The notes: a model not told the origin generated them from the sequence alone. Positions 17,893 through 27,369 are shown, counted from the first letter of the stretch. The stretch: DNA of 64,000 bases from Paraburkholderia lycopersici (GCF_900096975.1 NZ_FMYQ01000030.1:1-64000); one strand, 5' to 3'. A program made the numbers and translations.

Positions 17893-19197
17893 TCAAGGTT
17901 GTGCGAGCGCGAGGAAGCGCTCGAAATAATCGGGAAACGTCTTGCCGACGCACTTCGGGTCGTTGATGCGCACCGGCACGCCGCCGAGGCTCACGAGCGA
18001 GAAGCACATCGCCATGCGGTGGTCGTCATAGGTGTCGATCGCGGCGTTCGGCGTGAGCTTTTCGGGCGGTCGCACGACCAGATAGTCGGGGCCCTCTTCC
18101 ACGTTGGCGCCGACCTTGCGCAGTTCTCTCGCCATTGCCGCGATGCGGTCGGTTTCCTTCACGCGCCAGCTCGCGATGTTGCGCAACGTGGTCGCGCCGT
18201 CCGCGAAGAGCGCCGCCACCGCGATCGTCATGGCCGCGTCCGGAATCAGGTTGAAGTCCATGTCGATGGGGTCGAGCTTGCCGTGATCGTTGCCGATGCC
18301 GCGCACCTCGATCCAGTCGTCGGCCATCGTCACATTCGCGCCCATGCGCCCGAGGGCCGCCGCGAAACCCACATCGCCCTGGATGCTCGCGCGCCCGACG
18401 CCCTCCACGCGCACGGGGCCGCCGCCGATCGCGCCCGCGGCGAGGAAGTACGACGCCGACGACGCATCGCCTTCCACCATGATCTTGCCCGGCGACTGGT
18501 AGCGCACGCCGGCCGGGATCTCGAAGCGATGCCAGCCATGGCGCTCGACCTTCACGCCGAAGCGCTCCATCAGCTTGATCGTGATCTCGATATAGGGCCT
18601 GGAGATCAGTTCGCCGTCCACCTCGACGATCGTCACGCTGTCCTTGGCGCGCACGAGCGGCAGGGTGAGGAGGAGCGCCGTTAGGAACTGGCTCGATACG
18701 TCGCCGCGCACACGGATGGGCGCCTCGACGGAAATCGCCGCCGGTCGGATGCGCAGCGGCGGGTAGCCCTCGTTCTCTTCGTAGTCGATCTTCGCGCCGA
18801 TCTGGCGCAGGCCGTCGACGAGATCGCCGATCGGCCGCTCATGCATGCGCGGCACGCCGAAAATGCGGTAGTCGCCGCCGTTCACCGCGAGCGCGGCCGT
18901 GAGCGGACGCACCGCCGTGCCCGCATTGCCGAGGAAAAGATCCGCGCGCACCGCCGTAAACGCGCCGCGCGTGCCCTGCACGACACAGGTGTCGTCGTCG
19001 CGCTTGAGCTTCACGCCGAGCTTTTCGAGTGCGTCGAGCATCACGCGCGTATCGTCGGAATCGAGCAGATTCGTGATGGTCGTTTCGCCCTCGGCCAGCG
19101 CGGCGAGCAGCAGCACGCGGTTCGAGATGCTCTTCGAGCCGGGTAGACGGATCGTGCCGGACGCACGGGTGAACGGTCCGAGATCGAGGTGTTCCAT
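17893..19197 (-). CDS. aroA: 3-phosphoshikimate 1-carboxyvinyltransferase (EPSP synthase)
   Basis: Shikimate-pathway enzyme of 434 residues that joins shikimate 3-phosphate and phosphoenolpyruvate. Class-I signatures are LPGSKSISNRVLLLAALAEG, LGNAGTAVRPLTAALAVNGG, and the C-terminal RVKETDRIAAMARELRKVGA with DDHRMAMCFSL. The ATG at 19195-19197 (MEHLDLGPFTRASG) is the family start; the long upstream open extension is arginine-rich and has no family similarity. Some annotated bacterial genes fuse tyrA and aroA, but here they are separate, 58 bases apart. Confidence 0.96.
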   Translation of the reverse strand: MEHLDLGPFTRASGTIRLPGSKSISNRVLLLAALAEGETTITNLLDSDDTRVMLDALEKLGVKLKRDDDTCVVQGTRGAFTAVRADLFLGNAGTAVRPLTAALAVNGGDYRIFGVPRMHERPIGDLVDGLRQIGAKIDYEENEGYPPLRIRPAAISVEAPIRVRGDVSSQFLTALLLTLPLVRAKDSVTIVEVDGELISRPYIEITIKLMERFGVKVERHGWHRFEIPAGVRYQSPGKIMVEGDASSASYFLAAGAIGGGPVRVEGVGRASIQGDVGFAAALGRMGANVTMADDWIEVRGIGNDHGKLDPIDMDFNLIPDAAMTIAVAALFADGATTLRNIASWRVKETDRIAAMARELRKVGANVEEGPDYLVVRPPEKLTPNAAIDTYDDHRMAMCFSLVSLGGVPVRINDPKCVGKTFPDYFERFLALAQP

Positions 19198-19255
19198 GAG
19201 CGTGTCCTGAGATTGCCTTGAATGGCGGCGCTCGCGCCGCACGGCTGATTCCTGC

Positions 19256-20200
19256 TTACTGGTCTGGCGCGGTTTCGACGGCCGCCGCCGCGCCCTTGCC
19301 GCCGCGCTCCTGCCACGCCTCGCGCGCGGCGCGCGAGCGCGCGAATACGGCTTCGAGCGCGGCGCCGTCGCCGGCGTCGATGGCGGCGCGCAGCTTCGCG
19401 AGCACTTCAGTGTAGCTGTCGAGTTCGGCGAGCAGCGCGGCGCGGTTCGCGAGGCATACGTCGCGCCACATTTCGGGGCTCGACGCCGCAATGCGCGTGA
19501 AATCGCGGAAACCGCCCGCCGCGAAAGAGAACTTCAACTGGGCGTCGGGCGACGCGAGGATCTGGTCGACGAGCGCGAACGACAACACATGCGGCAAATG
19601 ACTTACCGCCGCGAACACGCGATCGTGCTGCGCAGCCGGCATCTCGCCGATCACGGCGCCCGCCGCGCGCCACATCGCAGCAATGCGTTCGACCGACGCC
19701 GGCGCATTCTCCACGAGCGGGCACAGCACGACATTGCGGCCGACGTACAGGTCGGGCAACGCGGCGTCGACTCCGCTCGATTCGCGGCCCGCGATCGGAT
19801 GCCCCGGCACGAACTGTGCGATGCGCGCGCCGAGCGCGGCGCGCGCGGCGGCGATCACGTCGCTCTTGGTGCTGCCCGCGTCGGTGACGATGGTTTCGGC
19901 GCCGAGGTGCGGCGCGATGCGTTCGAGCAGCGCGCGGGTCTGGGCGACCGGCGCGGCGATCAGCACGATGTCGGCGCCGGCGAGCGCGGCGGCGAGCGCC
20001 GCTTCGTCGTCGAGCGTGGCGGCCGCATCGATCACGCCGAGTTCGAGCGCGCGCGCTACCGAACGCGCGTTGCGTCCCACGCCGATCACCTGCGCGCCGT
20101 CACGGGTTTGCGGGCCGCGCTCGCGCAACGCGCGAGCGAGCGAGCCGCCGATCAGACCGACGCCGAAAATCACCAGTTTGCTAAAGGAAAACGCACTCAC
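19256..20200 (-). CDS. tyrA: Prephenate dehydrogenase family protein
   Basis: NAD(P)-dependent dehydrogenase of 314 residues for tyrosine synthesis (prephenate or arogenate to hydroxyphenylpyruvate or tyrosine). The nucleotide-binding motif is VIFGVGLIGGSLARALRERG. The catalytic histidine lies in FVPGHPIAGRESSGVDAALP, and TDAGSTKSDV is a family signature. The start is GTG at 20198-20200 and has no clear Shine-Dalgarno sequence. Between tyrA and pheA there are only 154 bases; see findings about the missing hisC-type gene. Confidence 0.93.
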   Translation of the reverse strand: MSAFSFSKLVIFGVGLIGGSLARALRERGPQTRDGAQVIGVGRNARSVARALELGVIDAAATLDDEAALAAALAGADIVLIAAPVAQTRALLERIAPHLGAETIVTDAGSTKSDVIAAARAALGARIAQFVPGHPIAGRESSGVDAALPDLYVGRNVVLCPLVENAPASVERIAAMWRAAGAVIGEMPAAQHDRVFAAVSHLPHVLSFALVDQILASPDAQLKFSFAAGGFRDFTRIAASSPEMWRDVCLANRAALLAELDSYTEVLAKLRAAIDAGDGAALEAVFARSRAAREAWQERGGKGAAAAVETAPDQ

Positions 20201-20354
20201 AACGTCACCGGAAAAAGTAAAAGTTGCGCGCTCACGCGGACCTGACGCTCGATCGAGGGCCGCGACGAGCGTGCGGTGGCACGTTGGCTGGCATGCAGAA
20301 GCCTGTTCGGGACGGGCTCGGAAACGCGTGGCCCGGTGCCGCGCCGTCCGCGCC

Positions 20355-21440
20355 CTAGCGCGCGCGCGGATACGAGCCGAGGATCTTCAGATACGCGGCT
20401 TTCTTGCTGAGCTCGTCGAGCGCCGCAGCCACGGCGGGATCGTCACGATGGCCTTCGAAATCGATGTAGAAGTAGTACTCCCACGTGCTGCCAAGGCGCG
20501 CCGGACGCGACTCGAAACGCGTCATCGAGACGCCGTGGCGCGCGAGCGGCTCAAGCAGCTTGTACACGGCGCCCGGCTCGTTCTTGACCGACACGATCAT
20601 CGAAGTCTGGTCGCGGCCCGTCGCGCCCGCCGGCTGCTTGCCGATCATCACGAAACGCGTGCGGTTGTGCGGGTCGTCCTGGATCAGTGCGTTCGCGATG
20701 AGCAGGCCGTAGTGCGTGGCGGCGCGCTCGCCGGCAATCGCGGCGACGCCCGGGTCGGCTGCCGCGAGACGCGCGGCCTCGGCGTTGCTCGACACGCTCT
20801 GGCGCTCGAGTTGCGGCGCGTTGGCCGTGAGCCAGTGCTGACACTGCGCGAGCGCCTGGGGGTGCGCGCACACGCGCGTCACGCCGGTCAGGTTGCCGCT
20901 TCGCGTCATCAGGTTGTGCTGGATCGGCAGCGCGATTTCGCCACCGATCACAAGCTGTGTTTCGAGGAACAGGTCGAGCGTGCGCGAGACGGCGCCCTCG
21001 GTCGAATTCTCGACCGGCACGACGCCGAACTCGGCGGCACCCGCCTCGACCGAGCGGAACACCTCGTCGATCGACGGACACGGCAGCCCTTCGATCGACT
21101 GACCGAAGTACTGGTACATCGCCTGCTCGCTATAGGTGCCCACCGGCCCGAGGAACGCCGCCGAAATCGTCTTTTCGAGCGAGCGGCTCGCAGCCATGAT
21201 CTCGCGCCAGATCGCGCTGATGTGATCGTTGCCGAGCGGGCCCTCGCTCATGTCCTGCAGACGCGCGATGACCTGCATCTCGCGCTCCGGGCGGAACACC
21301 GGCGCGTTGAAGTGCTTCTTGACCTCGCCGACTTCGAGCGCGACCGAGGCGCGCTGGTTCAGAAGCGCGATAAGCTGTGCGTCGATCGCGTCGATGCGTT
21401 CGCGCAGCGGCTTGAGTTGGGAGTTGAGTTCGTCGTCCAT
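20355..21440 (-). CDS. pheA: Bifunctional chorismate mutase / prephenate dehydratase
   Basis: P-protein of 361 residues for phenylalanine synthesis. The N-terminal AroQ chorismate mutase covers about residues 1-90 (LKPLRERIDAIDAQLIALLN, REMQVIARLQDM). The prephenate dehydratase domain follows (AFLGPVGTYSEQAMYQYFG, VPVENSTEGAVSRTLDLFL, and the TRF motif in NRTRFVMIG). The C-terminal ACT regulatory domain includes NEPGAVYKLLEPLARHGVS and the phenylalanine-binding ESRPARLGSTWEYYFYID. The ATG at 21438-21440 gives the family start MDDELNSQLKPLRERIDAID. Confidence 0.97.
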   Translation of the reverse strand: MDDELNSQLKPLRERIDAIDAQLIALLNQRASVALEVGEVKKHFNAPVFRPEREMQVIARLQDMSEGPLGNDHISAIWREIMAASRSLEKTISAAFLGPVGTYSEQAMYQYFGQSIEGLPCPSIDEVFRSVEAGAAEFGVVPVENSTEGAVSRTLDLFLETQLVIGGEIALPIQHNLMTRSGNLTGVTRVCAHPQALAQCQHWLTANAPQLERQSVSSNAEAARLAAADPGVAAIAGERAATHYGLLIANALIQDDPHNRTRFVMIGKQPAGATGRDQTSMIVSVKNEPGAVYKLLEPLARHGVSMTRFESRPARLGSTWEYYFYIDFEGHRDDPAVAAALDELSKKAAYLKILGSYPRAR

Positions 21441-21483
21441 GCGTGAAACCGGCAATAGGAAAGGATGCACGAAGAAGCGTGCT

Positions 21484-22566
21484 TCAAGCGTGCGTCGCCT
21501 CGAATTCCTTCATGTACTCGACCAGCGCCTTCACTGCCTCGAGCGGCACCGCGTTGTAAATCGATGCCCGCATGCCGCCGACGGACTTGTGGCCCTTCAG
21601 CTGCAACAGCCCGCGCTCCCTGGCGCCGGCGAGGAAATCTGCGTTACGTGTTTCGTCGGCGAGGAAGAACGGGACGTTCATCCGCGAGCGCGCGCGGCGC
21701 TCCACCTTGTTGATGTAGAAGCTGCTCGCGTCGATGGTGTCGTAGAGCAGCTTCGCTTTTTCGACATTGCGCGCCTCGATGACTTCGAGACCGCCCTGGC
21801 GCTTCAGCCACTTGAACACGAGCCCGGCGATATAGATCGCGTAGGTGGGCGGCGTGTTGAACATCGAGTTGTTCGCGGCCACCGTCTTCCATTCGAACGC
21901 GGACGGACAAATCGGCATGGCGCGGTCGAGCAGGTCTTCGCGCACGATCACGACCGTCACGCCCGCCATGCCGATGTTCTTCTGCGCGCCGCCGTAGAGC
22001 ACGCCGTATTTGCCGATGTCCATCGGGCGCGACAGGATGTGCGACGAAGCGTCGGCCACGAGCGGAATATCGCCGAGGTCCGGGATCTCGAAGGTCTCGA
22101 CACCGTCGATCGTTTCGTTCGTGCACAGGTGCACGTAGGCTGGGTCGTCGGAGAGCTGCCATTCGCTCTTCGGCGGCGAATGCGTGAAGCCGGCCTCAGT
22201 GCGGCCCGTCGCGGCAATGTGCGCCGCGCCATACTTGAGCGCTTCCTTCTGCGACTTCTGCGACCACGCGCCCGTAATCACGAAGTCGGCGCGCGGCTTC
22301 GCACCGAACAGGTTGAGCGGCACGATCGCGTTCTCGCCGATGCCGCCGCCTTGCAGGAAGAGGATCTGGTGGCTCGCGGGCACCTGCATCAGCTCGCGCA
22401 GGTCGAGCAGCGCCTCGCTGTGAATCTGCATGAACTCCGGCCCGCGGTGGCTCATTTCCATCACGCCCATGCCGCTGCCGTGCCAGTCGAGCATTTCGTC
22501 GGCGGCCTGACGCAGGACCTCTTCGGGCAATGCCGCCGGACCGGCTGAGAAGTTGTAGACGCGCAT
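21484..22566 (-). CDS. serC: Phosphoserine aminotransferase
   Basis: PLP-dependent enzyme of 360 residues in serine synthesis, which also acts in pyridoxal phosphate synthesis. It starts MRVYNFSAGPAALPEEVLR, the exact family opening. The PLP lysine is in VLYGGAQKNIGMAGVTVVI, and ADASSHILSRPMD and SMFNTPPTYAIYIAGLVFKW are conserved. The ATG at 22564-22566 is preferred to longer frames. It is followed after 43 bases by pheA. Confidence 0.97.
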   Translation of the reverse strand: MRVYNFSAGPAALPEEVLRQAADEMLDWHGSGMGVMEMSHRGPEFMQIHSEALLDLRELMQVPASHQILFLQGGGIGENAIVPLNLFGAKPRADFVITGAWSQKSQKEALKYGAAHIAATGRTEAGFTHSPPKSEWQLSDDPAYVHLCTNETIDGVETFEIPDLGDIPLVADASSHILSRPMDIGKYGVLYGGAQKNIGMAGVTVVIVREDLLDRAMPICPSAFEWKTVAANNSMFNTPPTYAIYIAGLVFKWLKRQGGLEVIEARNVEKAKLLYDTIDASSFYINKVERRARSRMNVPFFLADETRNADFLAGARERGLLQLKGHKSVGGMRASIYNAVPLEAVKALVEYMKEFEATHA

Positions 22567-22620
22567 CGTAATGGGATCCCCGAGGCAGGCGCTGTGGCAA
22601 AAACCGCCGGAAAACACGCC

Positions 22621-22665
22621 AGAAAAAGAAAATGGCCGCTTGCGCTCATCGCGCAAACGGCCATT
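22621..22665 (-). terminator. Rho-independent terminator between the DUF2059 gene and serC
   Basis: A 15-base-per-arm stem with one mismatch (AATGGCCG and TTGCGC arms, 5-base loop TCATC) is followed on the minus strand by TTCTTTTTCT. It ends the DUF2059 transcript about 120 bases beyond that gene and lies 55 bases upstream of serC, whose promoter must be in or beyond this gap. Confidence 0.8.
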
Positions 22666-22786
22666 ATCGCATTGTCGCCCGGAACCCGCCACGCGCGGCG
22701 CGGCGGCGGTTTCCTGGCCTACGCGCCCGACCCGGCCTCGATGCCGTGCTTCACGGCGGACCAGAGGGCGCGCTGCGCCGGAAGGC

Positions 22787-23395
22787 TTACTTGCCGACCT
22801 TGACCGAAGCGACTTCCTTGTCGGCCTGGTCGCGCGTCGCCTTGATCGACTGCGGCATGTACTTCTGCATCAGGCTGTTTACGACGTCGCGGCCAACCTG
22901 ATCCTGAACCTGAATGAACTTGCGGCCCGTCGGGCTGCGGTAGAACGTGGTCAGGTCCTTGATTTCCTGCGTGCTGTAGTACTTCGCGTATGCGTCGTAC
23001 TGAGCTTGCATGGCGTCCTGCTTGAACGAGTCGGTCGCGAAGACCTGGCCCGCCGAGTCAACCAGCTTCGGCACGGCGTTCTTTTGCAGCGACGGGACGG
23101 CGGCCTGCTTCTGCTTGTCCGTCATCGTCTTGTTTTCCGAGAGCGCGTCCGACAGGATAGCCGGGACGAGCTGCTTGGCTTGCATCTGGGCGCTGTTGCC
23201 GATTGCGCCGACGAGCTTCTGTGCGTCGATCGCGTCGAGCAGGTCCTTGATCGCGGCTTGCTTGGCCGGATCGACGGGTGCTGCGGCCGCGGCCGGTGCC
23301 TGGGCGGGCGCCTGGTTCTGGAGCGCCTGAGCCATGGCAAACGTCGGCACGAGAGCGGCCAGCAACATCACCTGCTTGAATCGTTTTTGCATCAT
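22787..23395 (-). CDS. Exported DUF2059 family protein
   Basis: Exported protein of 202 residues with a signal peptide (MMQKRFKQVMLLAALVPTFA, cleaved after AMA). An alanine/proline/glutamine linker follows, and the rest is a helical DUF2059 domain (LLDAIDAQKLVGAIGNSAQM, then QYDAYAKYYSTQEIKDLTTF, FYRSPTGRKFIQVQ). The pattern YSTQEIKDLTTFYRSPTGRK is typical of the family, which is widespread and has no defined function. It lies between gyrA and serC, with its own terminator. The start could also be the second methionine. Confidence 0.85.
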   Translation of the reverse strand: MMQKRFKQVMLLAALVPTFAMAQALQNQAPAQAPAAAAAPVDPAKQAAIKDLLDAIDAQKLVGAIGNSAQMQAKQLVPAILSDALSENKTMTDKQKQAAVPSLQKNAVPKLVDSAGQVFATDSFKQDAMQAQYDAYAKYYSTQEIKDLTTFYRSPTGRKFIQVQDQVGRDVVNSLMQKYMPQSIKATRDQADKEVASVKVGK

Positions 23396-23529
23396 TACTC
23401 CCTTTGAGAAATTAAATCGGGCTGCGTTGCCGCGCGGACCGCGGGGCGTTTTTTCGCCCGCTCACCGTCGCGCCCGGCGCAACATTCATTTGACTGACAG
23501 TAACAAGACTCGCTGAAACCTGACTTGAA

Positions 23530-23557
23530 GGCCCGCGTAAGCACACTCTCGCGGGCC
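23530..23557 (-). terminator. Possible terminator hairpin after gyrA
   Basis: A perfect 8-bp GC-rich inverted repeat (GGCCCGCG / CGCGGGCC) with a 12-base loop lies 12 bases past the gyrA stop. On the minus strand it is followed only by TTCAAGT, not a proper T run, so termination here is a guess. Confidence 0.4.
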
Positions 23558-23568
23558 GACATGACGCA

Positions 23569-26166
23569 TCACGCTTCGCCTTCGCCCGGCTCGCCCTCGC
23601 CTTCGGCGTCCGCCTCGGCGATCTGCTGCAGGCCCGAGAGCTTCGTGCCTTCGTCAAGGCTGATGAGTGTAACACCTTGCGTTGCACGGCCCATTTCGCG
23701 AATCTCCGACACGCGGGTGCGGATCAGGACACCCGTGGTCGTGATCAGCATGATCTCGGCTTCGGGGTCGACGAGCGTTGCCGCAACCACCTTGCCGTTG
23801 CGCTCCGAGGTCTGGATCGCGATCATGCCCTTCGTGCCGCGGCCGTGGCGCGTGTACTCGGTGATCGGCGTGCGCTTGCCATAGCCGTTCTCGGTTGCGG
23901 TGAGCACTGACTGCTGCTCGTCGCCCGCCACGAGGAGCGCGATGACCTGCTGACCGTCGTCGAGCTGCATGCCGCGCACGCCGCGCGCTTCGCGGCCCAT
24001 CGGACGCACGTCGTTCTCGTCGAAACGCACGGCCTTGCCGGCGTCGGAGAACAGCATCACGTCGTGCTCGCCGTCGGTGATCGCGGCGCCGATCAGGTAG
24101 TCGCCGTCGTCAAGACCGACCGCAATAATACCCTTGCGCAACGGGCGGCTGAAAGCTTCGAGCGGCGTCTTTTTGACGGTGCCGAGCGCCGTAGCCATGA
24201 ACACGAACTTGTCGGCGGAGAATTCCTTGACCGGCAGCACGACCGTGATCTTTTCGCCGTCCTGCAGCGGGAACATGTTGACGATCGGACGGCCGCGCGA
24301 GTTACGCGAGCCCTGCGGCACTTCGTACACCTTCACCCAGTACACGCGCCCGCGATTCGAGAAGCACAGGATGTGATCGTGCGTGTTGGCGATGAAGAGC
24401 GTGTCGATCCAGTCGTCTTCCTTCATCTGGGTCGCCTGTTTGCCGCGACCTCCGCGCTTCTGGGCGCGATATTCCGACAACGGCTGCGATTTTACGTAAC
24501 CGGAGTGCGACATGGTCACGACCATGTCCTGCGGCGTAATCAGGTCTTCGGTGTTGAGCTCCGTCGCGTTCATCTCGATCTTCGAGCGGCGAGCGTCGCC
24601 GAATTCGCTCTTGATCGAGGTGAGTTCGTCGAAGATCATGGCCGTTACGCGCTCCGGGCGCGCAAGGATGTCGAGCAGGTCGGCGATCTGCGCCATGACG
24701 TCGCGGTACTCGCCGATGATCTTGTCCTGCTCGAGGCCCGTCAGGCGCTGCAGACGCATTTGCAGGATTTCCTGCGCCTGCGTGTCGGACAGACGGTAGA
24801 GACCGTCGGACTGCATACCATATTGCGGGTTCAGCCCTTCCGGACGGTAGGCTTCGCGACCGCCTGCCGCCGCGTTCTCCTGCTCGGCGCGCGTCAGCAT
24901 GTCGCGCACGAGCGACGAATCCCACGAACGGTTCATCAACTCCTGCTTCGCGATCGGCGGCGTGGGCGCGGCCTTGATGATCTCGATGAATTCGTCGATG
25001 TTCGCGAGCGCAACGGCGAGACCTTCGAGCACGTGGCCGCGCTCGCGTGCCTTGCGCAGTTCGTACACCGTGCGCCGCGTGAGCACTTCGCGGCGGTGCG
25101 ACAGGAAATGCTCGAGCATTTCCTTCAGGTTCAGCAGCTTCGGCTGGTTGTCCACCAGCGCGACCATGTTCATGCCGAACGTGTCCTGGAGCTGCGTCGC
25201 CTTATAAAGATTGTTGAGAATGACCTCGGGCACTTCGCCGCGCTTGAGCTCGATCACGACGCGCATGCCGCTCTTGTCGGACTCGTCGCGAATATCGGAG
25301 ATGCCTTCGAGCTTCTTCTCGTTGACGAGCTCGGCGATGCGCTCGAGCAACGAGCGCTTGTTCACCTGATACGGCAGCTCGTCGACGATGATCGCCATGC
25401 GCTGGCCGCGGTCGATCTCCTCGAAGTGCGTGGCCGCGCGCATCACGACACGGCCGCGCCCGGTGCGATAGCCGTCGCGCACGCCGGCGACGCCATAGAT
25501 GATGCCGGCGGTCGGAAAATCGGGCGCGGGGATGATCTCGATCAATTCGTCGATCGTTGCCCCGGGATTCTTCAGCAGATGCTGGCAGGCGTCGACGACT
25601 TCGTTGAGGTTGTGCGGCGGGATGTTCGTGGCCATGCCGACCGCGATACCCGACGAGCCGTTGATCAGCAGGTTCGGGATGCGCGCGGGCAGGATTTGCG
25701 GCTCGCTTTCGCTGCCGTCGTAGTTCGGCCCGAAGTCGACGGTTTCCTTGTCGATGTCGGCCAACAGTTCGTGGCCGATCTTGGCCATGCGGATTTCGGT
25801 GTATCGCATGGCGGCGGCGTTATCGCCGTCGATGGAGCCGAAGTTGCCCTGGCCGTCGACCAGCATGTAGCGCAGCGAGAAGTTCTGCGCCATACGAACG
25901 ATCGTGTCGTAGACCGCCGTGTCGCCGTGGGGGTGGTACTTACCGATGACGTCGCCGACGATACGCGCCGACTTCTTGTAAGCGCGGTTCCAGTCGTTGT
26001 TCAGCTCGTGCATGGCGTAGAGCACGCGCCGGTGCACGGGCTTCAGGCCATCGCGAACATCCGGAAGTGCTCGCCCGACGATCACGCTCATCGCGTAATC
26101 GAGATACGAGCGGCGCATTTCCTCTTCGAGGGAGATTGGCAGAGTCTCTTTGGCGAATTGATCCAT
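23569..26166 (-). CDS. gyrA: DNA gyrase subunit A
   Basis: Type II topoisomerase subunit of 865 residues that cuts and rejoins DNA during negative supercoiling. The breakage-reunion domain has the catalytic tyrosine at residue 122 (AAAMRYTEIRM). The quinolone-determining region reads HPHGDTAVYDTIVRMAQ, with threonine 83 and aspartate 87, the susceptible-type residues as far as I know for this group. The GyrA box of the C-terminal wrapping domain appears as QKRGGRGK (in YRAQKRGGRGKQATQMKE). It ends with an acidic tail (EADAEGEGEPGEGEA). The ATG at 26164-26166 (MDQFAKETLPISLEEEMRRS) is the family start. Confidence 0.98.
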   Translation of the reverse strand: MDQFAKETLPISLEEEMRRSYLDYAMSVIVGRALPDVRDGLKPVHRRVLYAMHELNNDWNRAYKKSARIVGDVIGKYHPHGDTAVYDTIVRMAQNFSLRYMLVDGQGNFGSIDGDNAAAMRYTEIRMAKIGHELLADIDKETVDFGPNYDGSESEPQILPARIPNLLINGSSGIAVGMATNIPPHNLNEVVDACQHLLKNPGATIDELIEIIPAPDFPTAGIIYGVAGVRDGYRTGRGRVVMRAATHFEEIDRGQRMAIIVDELPYQVNKRSLLERIAELVNEKKLEGISDIRDESDKSGMRVVIELKRGEVPEVILNNLYKATQLQDTFGMNMVALVDNQPKLLNLKEMLEHFLSHRREVLTRRTVYELRKARERGHVLEGLAVALANIDEFIEIIKAAPTPPIAKQELMNRSWDSSLVRDMLTRAEQENAAAGGREAYRPEGLNPQYGMQSDGLYRLSDTQAQEILQMRLQRLTGLEQDKIIGEYRDVMAQIADLLDILARPERVTAMIFDELTSIKSEFGDARRSKIEMNATELNTEDLITPQDMVVTMSHSGYVKSQPLSEYRAQKRGGRGKQATQMKEDDWIDTLFIANTHDHILCFSNRGRVYWVKVYEVPQGSRNSRGRPIVNMFPLQDGEKITVVLPVKEFSADKFVFMATALGTVKKTPLEAFSRPLRKGIIAVGLDDGDYLIGAAITDGEHDVMLFSDAGKAVRFDENDVRPMGREARGVRGMQLDDGQQVIALLVAGDEQQSVLTATENGYGKRTPITEYTRHGRGTKGMIAIQTSERNGKVVAATLVDPEAEIMLITTTGVLIRTRVSEIREMGRATQGVTLISLDEGTKLSGLQQIAEADAEGEGEPGEGEA

Positions 26167-26724
26167 TATCGATGTCTTATTTGGGCACGCGGTGCGCCAG
26201 CGCCTCGCCGCGGAGAAGAAGCAGGGGCGCGAACGGCACCGCCAAAGGCCCAGCTGTCGCATGGACGCCGCGGACGCAGCGCATCACGCGATTCTACCAC
26301 GCACGACACCCCCGCCCGCCGTCTACGTATACCTATTAGAGGGATGACGCCGAAGCGCCCAAAAACGCGCTGAGCGTGGCGCAAACGCCGCAGTGCGACC
26401 CGGAATCAGATGCATCGCGGCGGATTTGGATGACAATGGGGAATGCTCTCGCTACCAGGCGCACTACCAGGTAAAATTCAGGGAACTTTTTGTTGCGGGT
26501 GTACCACATTCGCCGATCCCCGATGAAAGGGGCGGATTTTTTTATCGTTGGAAGGGAACGATATGGCAAAATGCCAACGCACAAAGTTAGACACGGCTCG
26601 AAGTCTACACAACGCAAAACGTTCCCCACAACGTGCCAATGTTATACTTCGAGCAATGTATGACTTGTCTTCGTCATATGGCTCGCAGTAAACCTGCGGT
26701 AATCTCAATTTCGAGAGGAGAAAT
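26167..26724. other. Divergent gyrA-ompA intergenic region
   Basis: 558 bases with no convincing gene. The right half is clearly richer in A/T than the rest of the window. A weak -10 for ompA (TATACT, 26643-26648) lies about 77 bases upstream of its ATG. The presumed leader then contains two small hairpins: TATGAC/GTCATA at 26659-26678 and CGCAG/CTGCG at 26684-26698. A short plus-strand open frame (26393-26590) has no signal of being real. A GC hairpin-like stretch followed by seven T near 26513-26545 may be a weak terminator, but its pairing is imperfect. On the minus strand a TAGAAT (26291-26296) could be part of the gyrA promoter. Confidence 0.5.
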
Positions 26725-27369
26725 ATGAATAAACTTTCAAAGCTCGCGTTCATTGCAGCTACCGCAGTTGTGGCTGCATCCGCTCAGGCACAATCGGTGC
26801 CGGCGTCGCGACAAGCCGTCAATGACAACTGGGTGAATGGTACCGGCGAATACGTGTGGATGAACGGCACGAACGAGCTTTGCTGGCGCGATGCGTTCTG
26901 GACGCCGGCCACCGCCAACGCGAAGTGCGATGGCGCCCTGGTCGCCCAGGCACCGCAGCCGCCGGTCGCTCCGCCGCCGCCGGCCATCACCAGCCAGAAG
27001 ATCACGTACCAGGCTGATGCCCTGTTCGACTTCGACAAGGCTATCCTGAAGCCGGCTGGCAAGGAAAAGCTGGACGATCTGGCAAGCAAGATCCAGGCTC
27101 TGAACCTCGAAGTCGTCGTCGCGACGGGCTACACCGACCGCATCGGCTCGGTTGCCTACAACGACCGTCTGTCGCTGCGCCGTGCGCAAGCCGTCAAGTC
27201 GTATCTGGTCAGCAAGGGCGTTCCGGCAGAGCGTATCTACACGGAAGGCAAGGGCAAGCGCAACCCGGTTACGACGGGCTGCAACCAGAAGAACCGCAAG
27301 GCTCTCATCGCCTGCCTCGCACCGGACCGTCGCGTGGAAGTCGAAGTCGTCGGCACGCAAAAGCAGTAA
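26725..27369 (+). CDS. ompA: OmpA family outer-membrane/peptidoglycan-binding protein
   Basis: Exported protein of 214 residues. Signal peptide residues 1-22 (MNKLSKLAFIAATAVVAASA, cleaved before QSVPAS). A short N-terminal region holds a cysteine pair (ELCWRDAFWTP and NAKCDGAL), then a proline-rich linker (PQPPVAPPPPA). An OmpA-like C-terminal domain starts near ADALFDFDKAILKPAGKEKL. It contains the peptidoglycan-contact region GYTDRIGSVAYNDRLSLRRA and ends RRVEVEVVGTQKQ. There is no eight-stranded beta-barrel, so it resembles the short Burkholderia OmpA/RmpM type anchoring envelope to cell wall. A strong Shine-Dalgarno (GAGAGGAGAAAT) precedes the ATG, and codon use suggests high expression. 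Confidence 0.92.
   Translation: MNKLSKLAFIAATAVVAASAQAQSVPASRQAVNDNWVNGTGEYVWMNGTNELCWRDAFWTPATANAKCDGALVAQAPQPPVAPPPPAITSQKITYQADALFDFDKAILKPAGKEKLDDLASKIQALNLEVVVATGYTDRIGSVAYNDRLSLRRAQAVKSYLVSKGVPAERIYTEGKGKRNPVTTGCNQKNRKALIACLAPDRRVEVEVVGTQKQ

Noticed and set aside
24064..26373. A 769-codon plus-strand frame opposite gyrA
   Set aside because: The gyrA motifs on the minus strand explain the region; the plus-strand translation has no family signature.
26393..26590. A 65-residue small gene in the gyrA-ompA gap
   Set aside because: No ribosome site, no family-like features, and it overlaps what looks like regulatory DNA.
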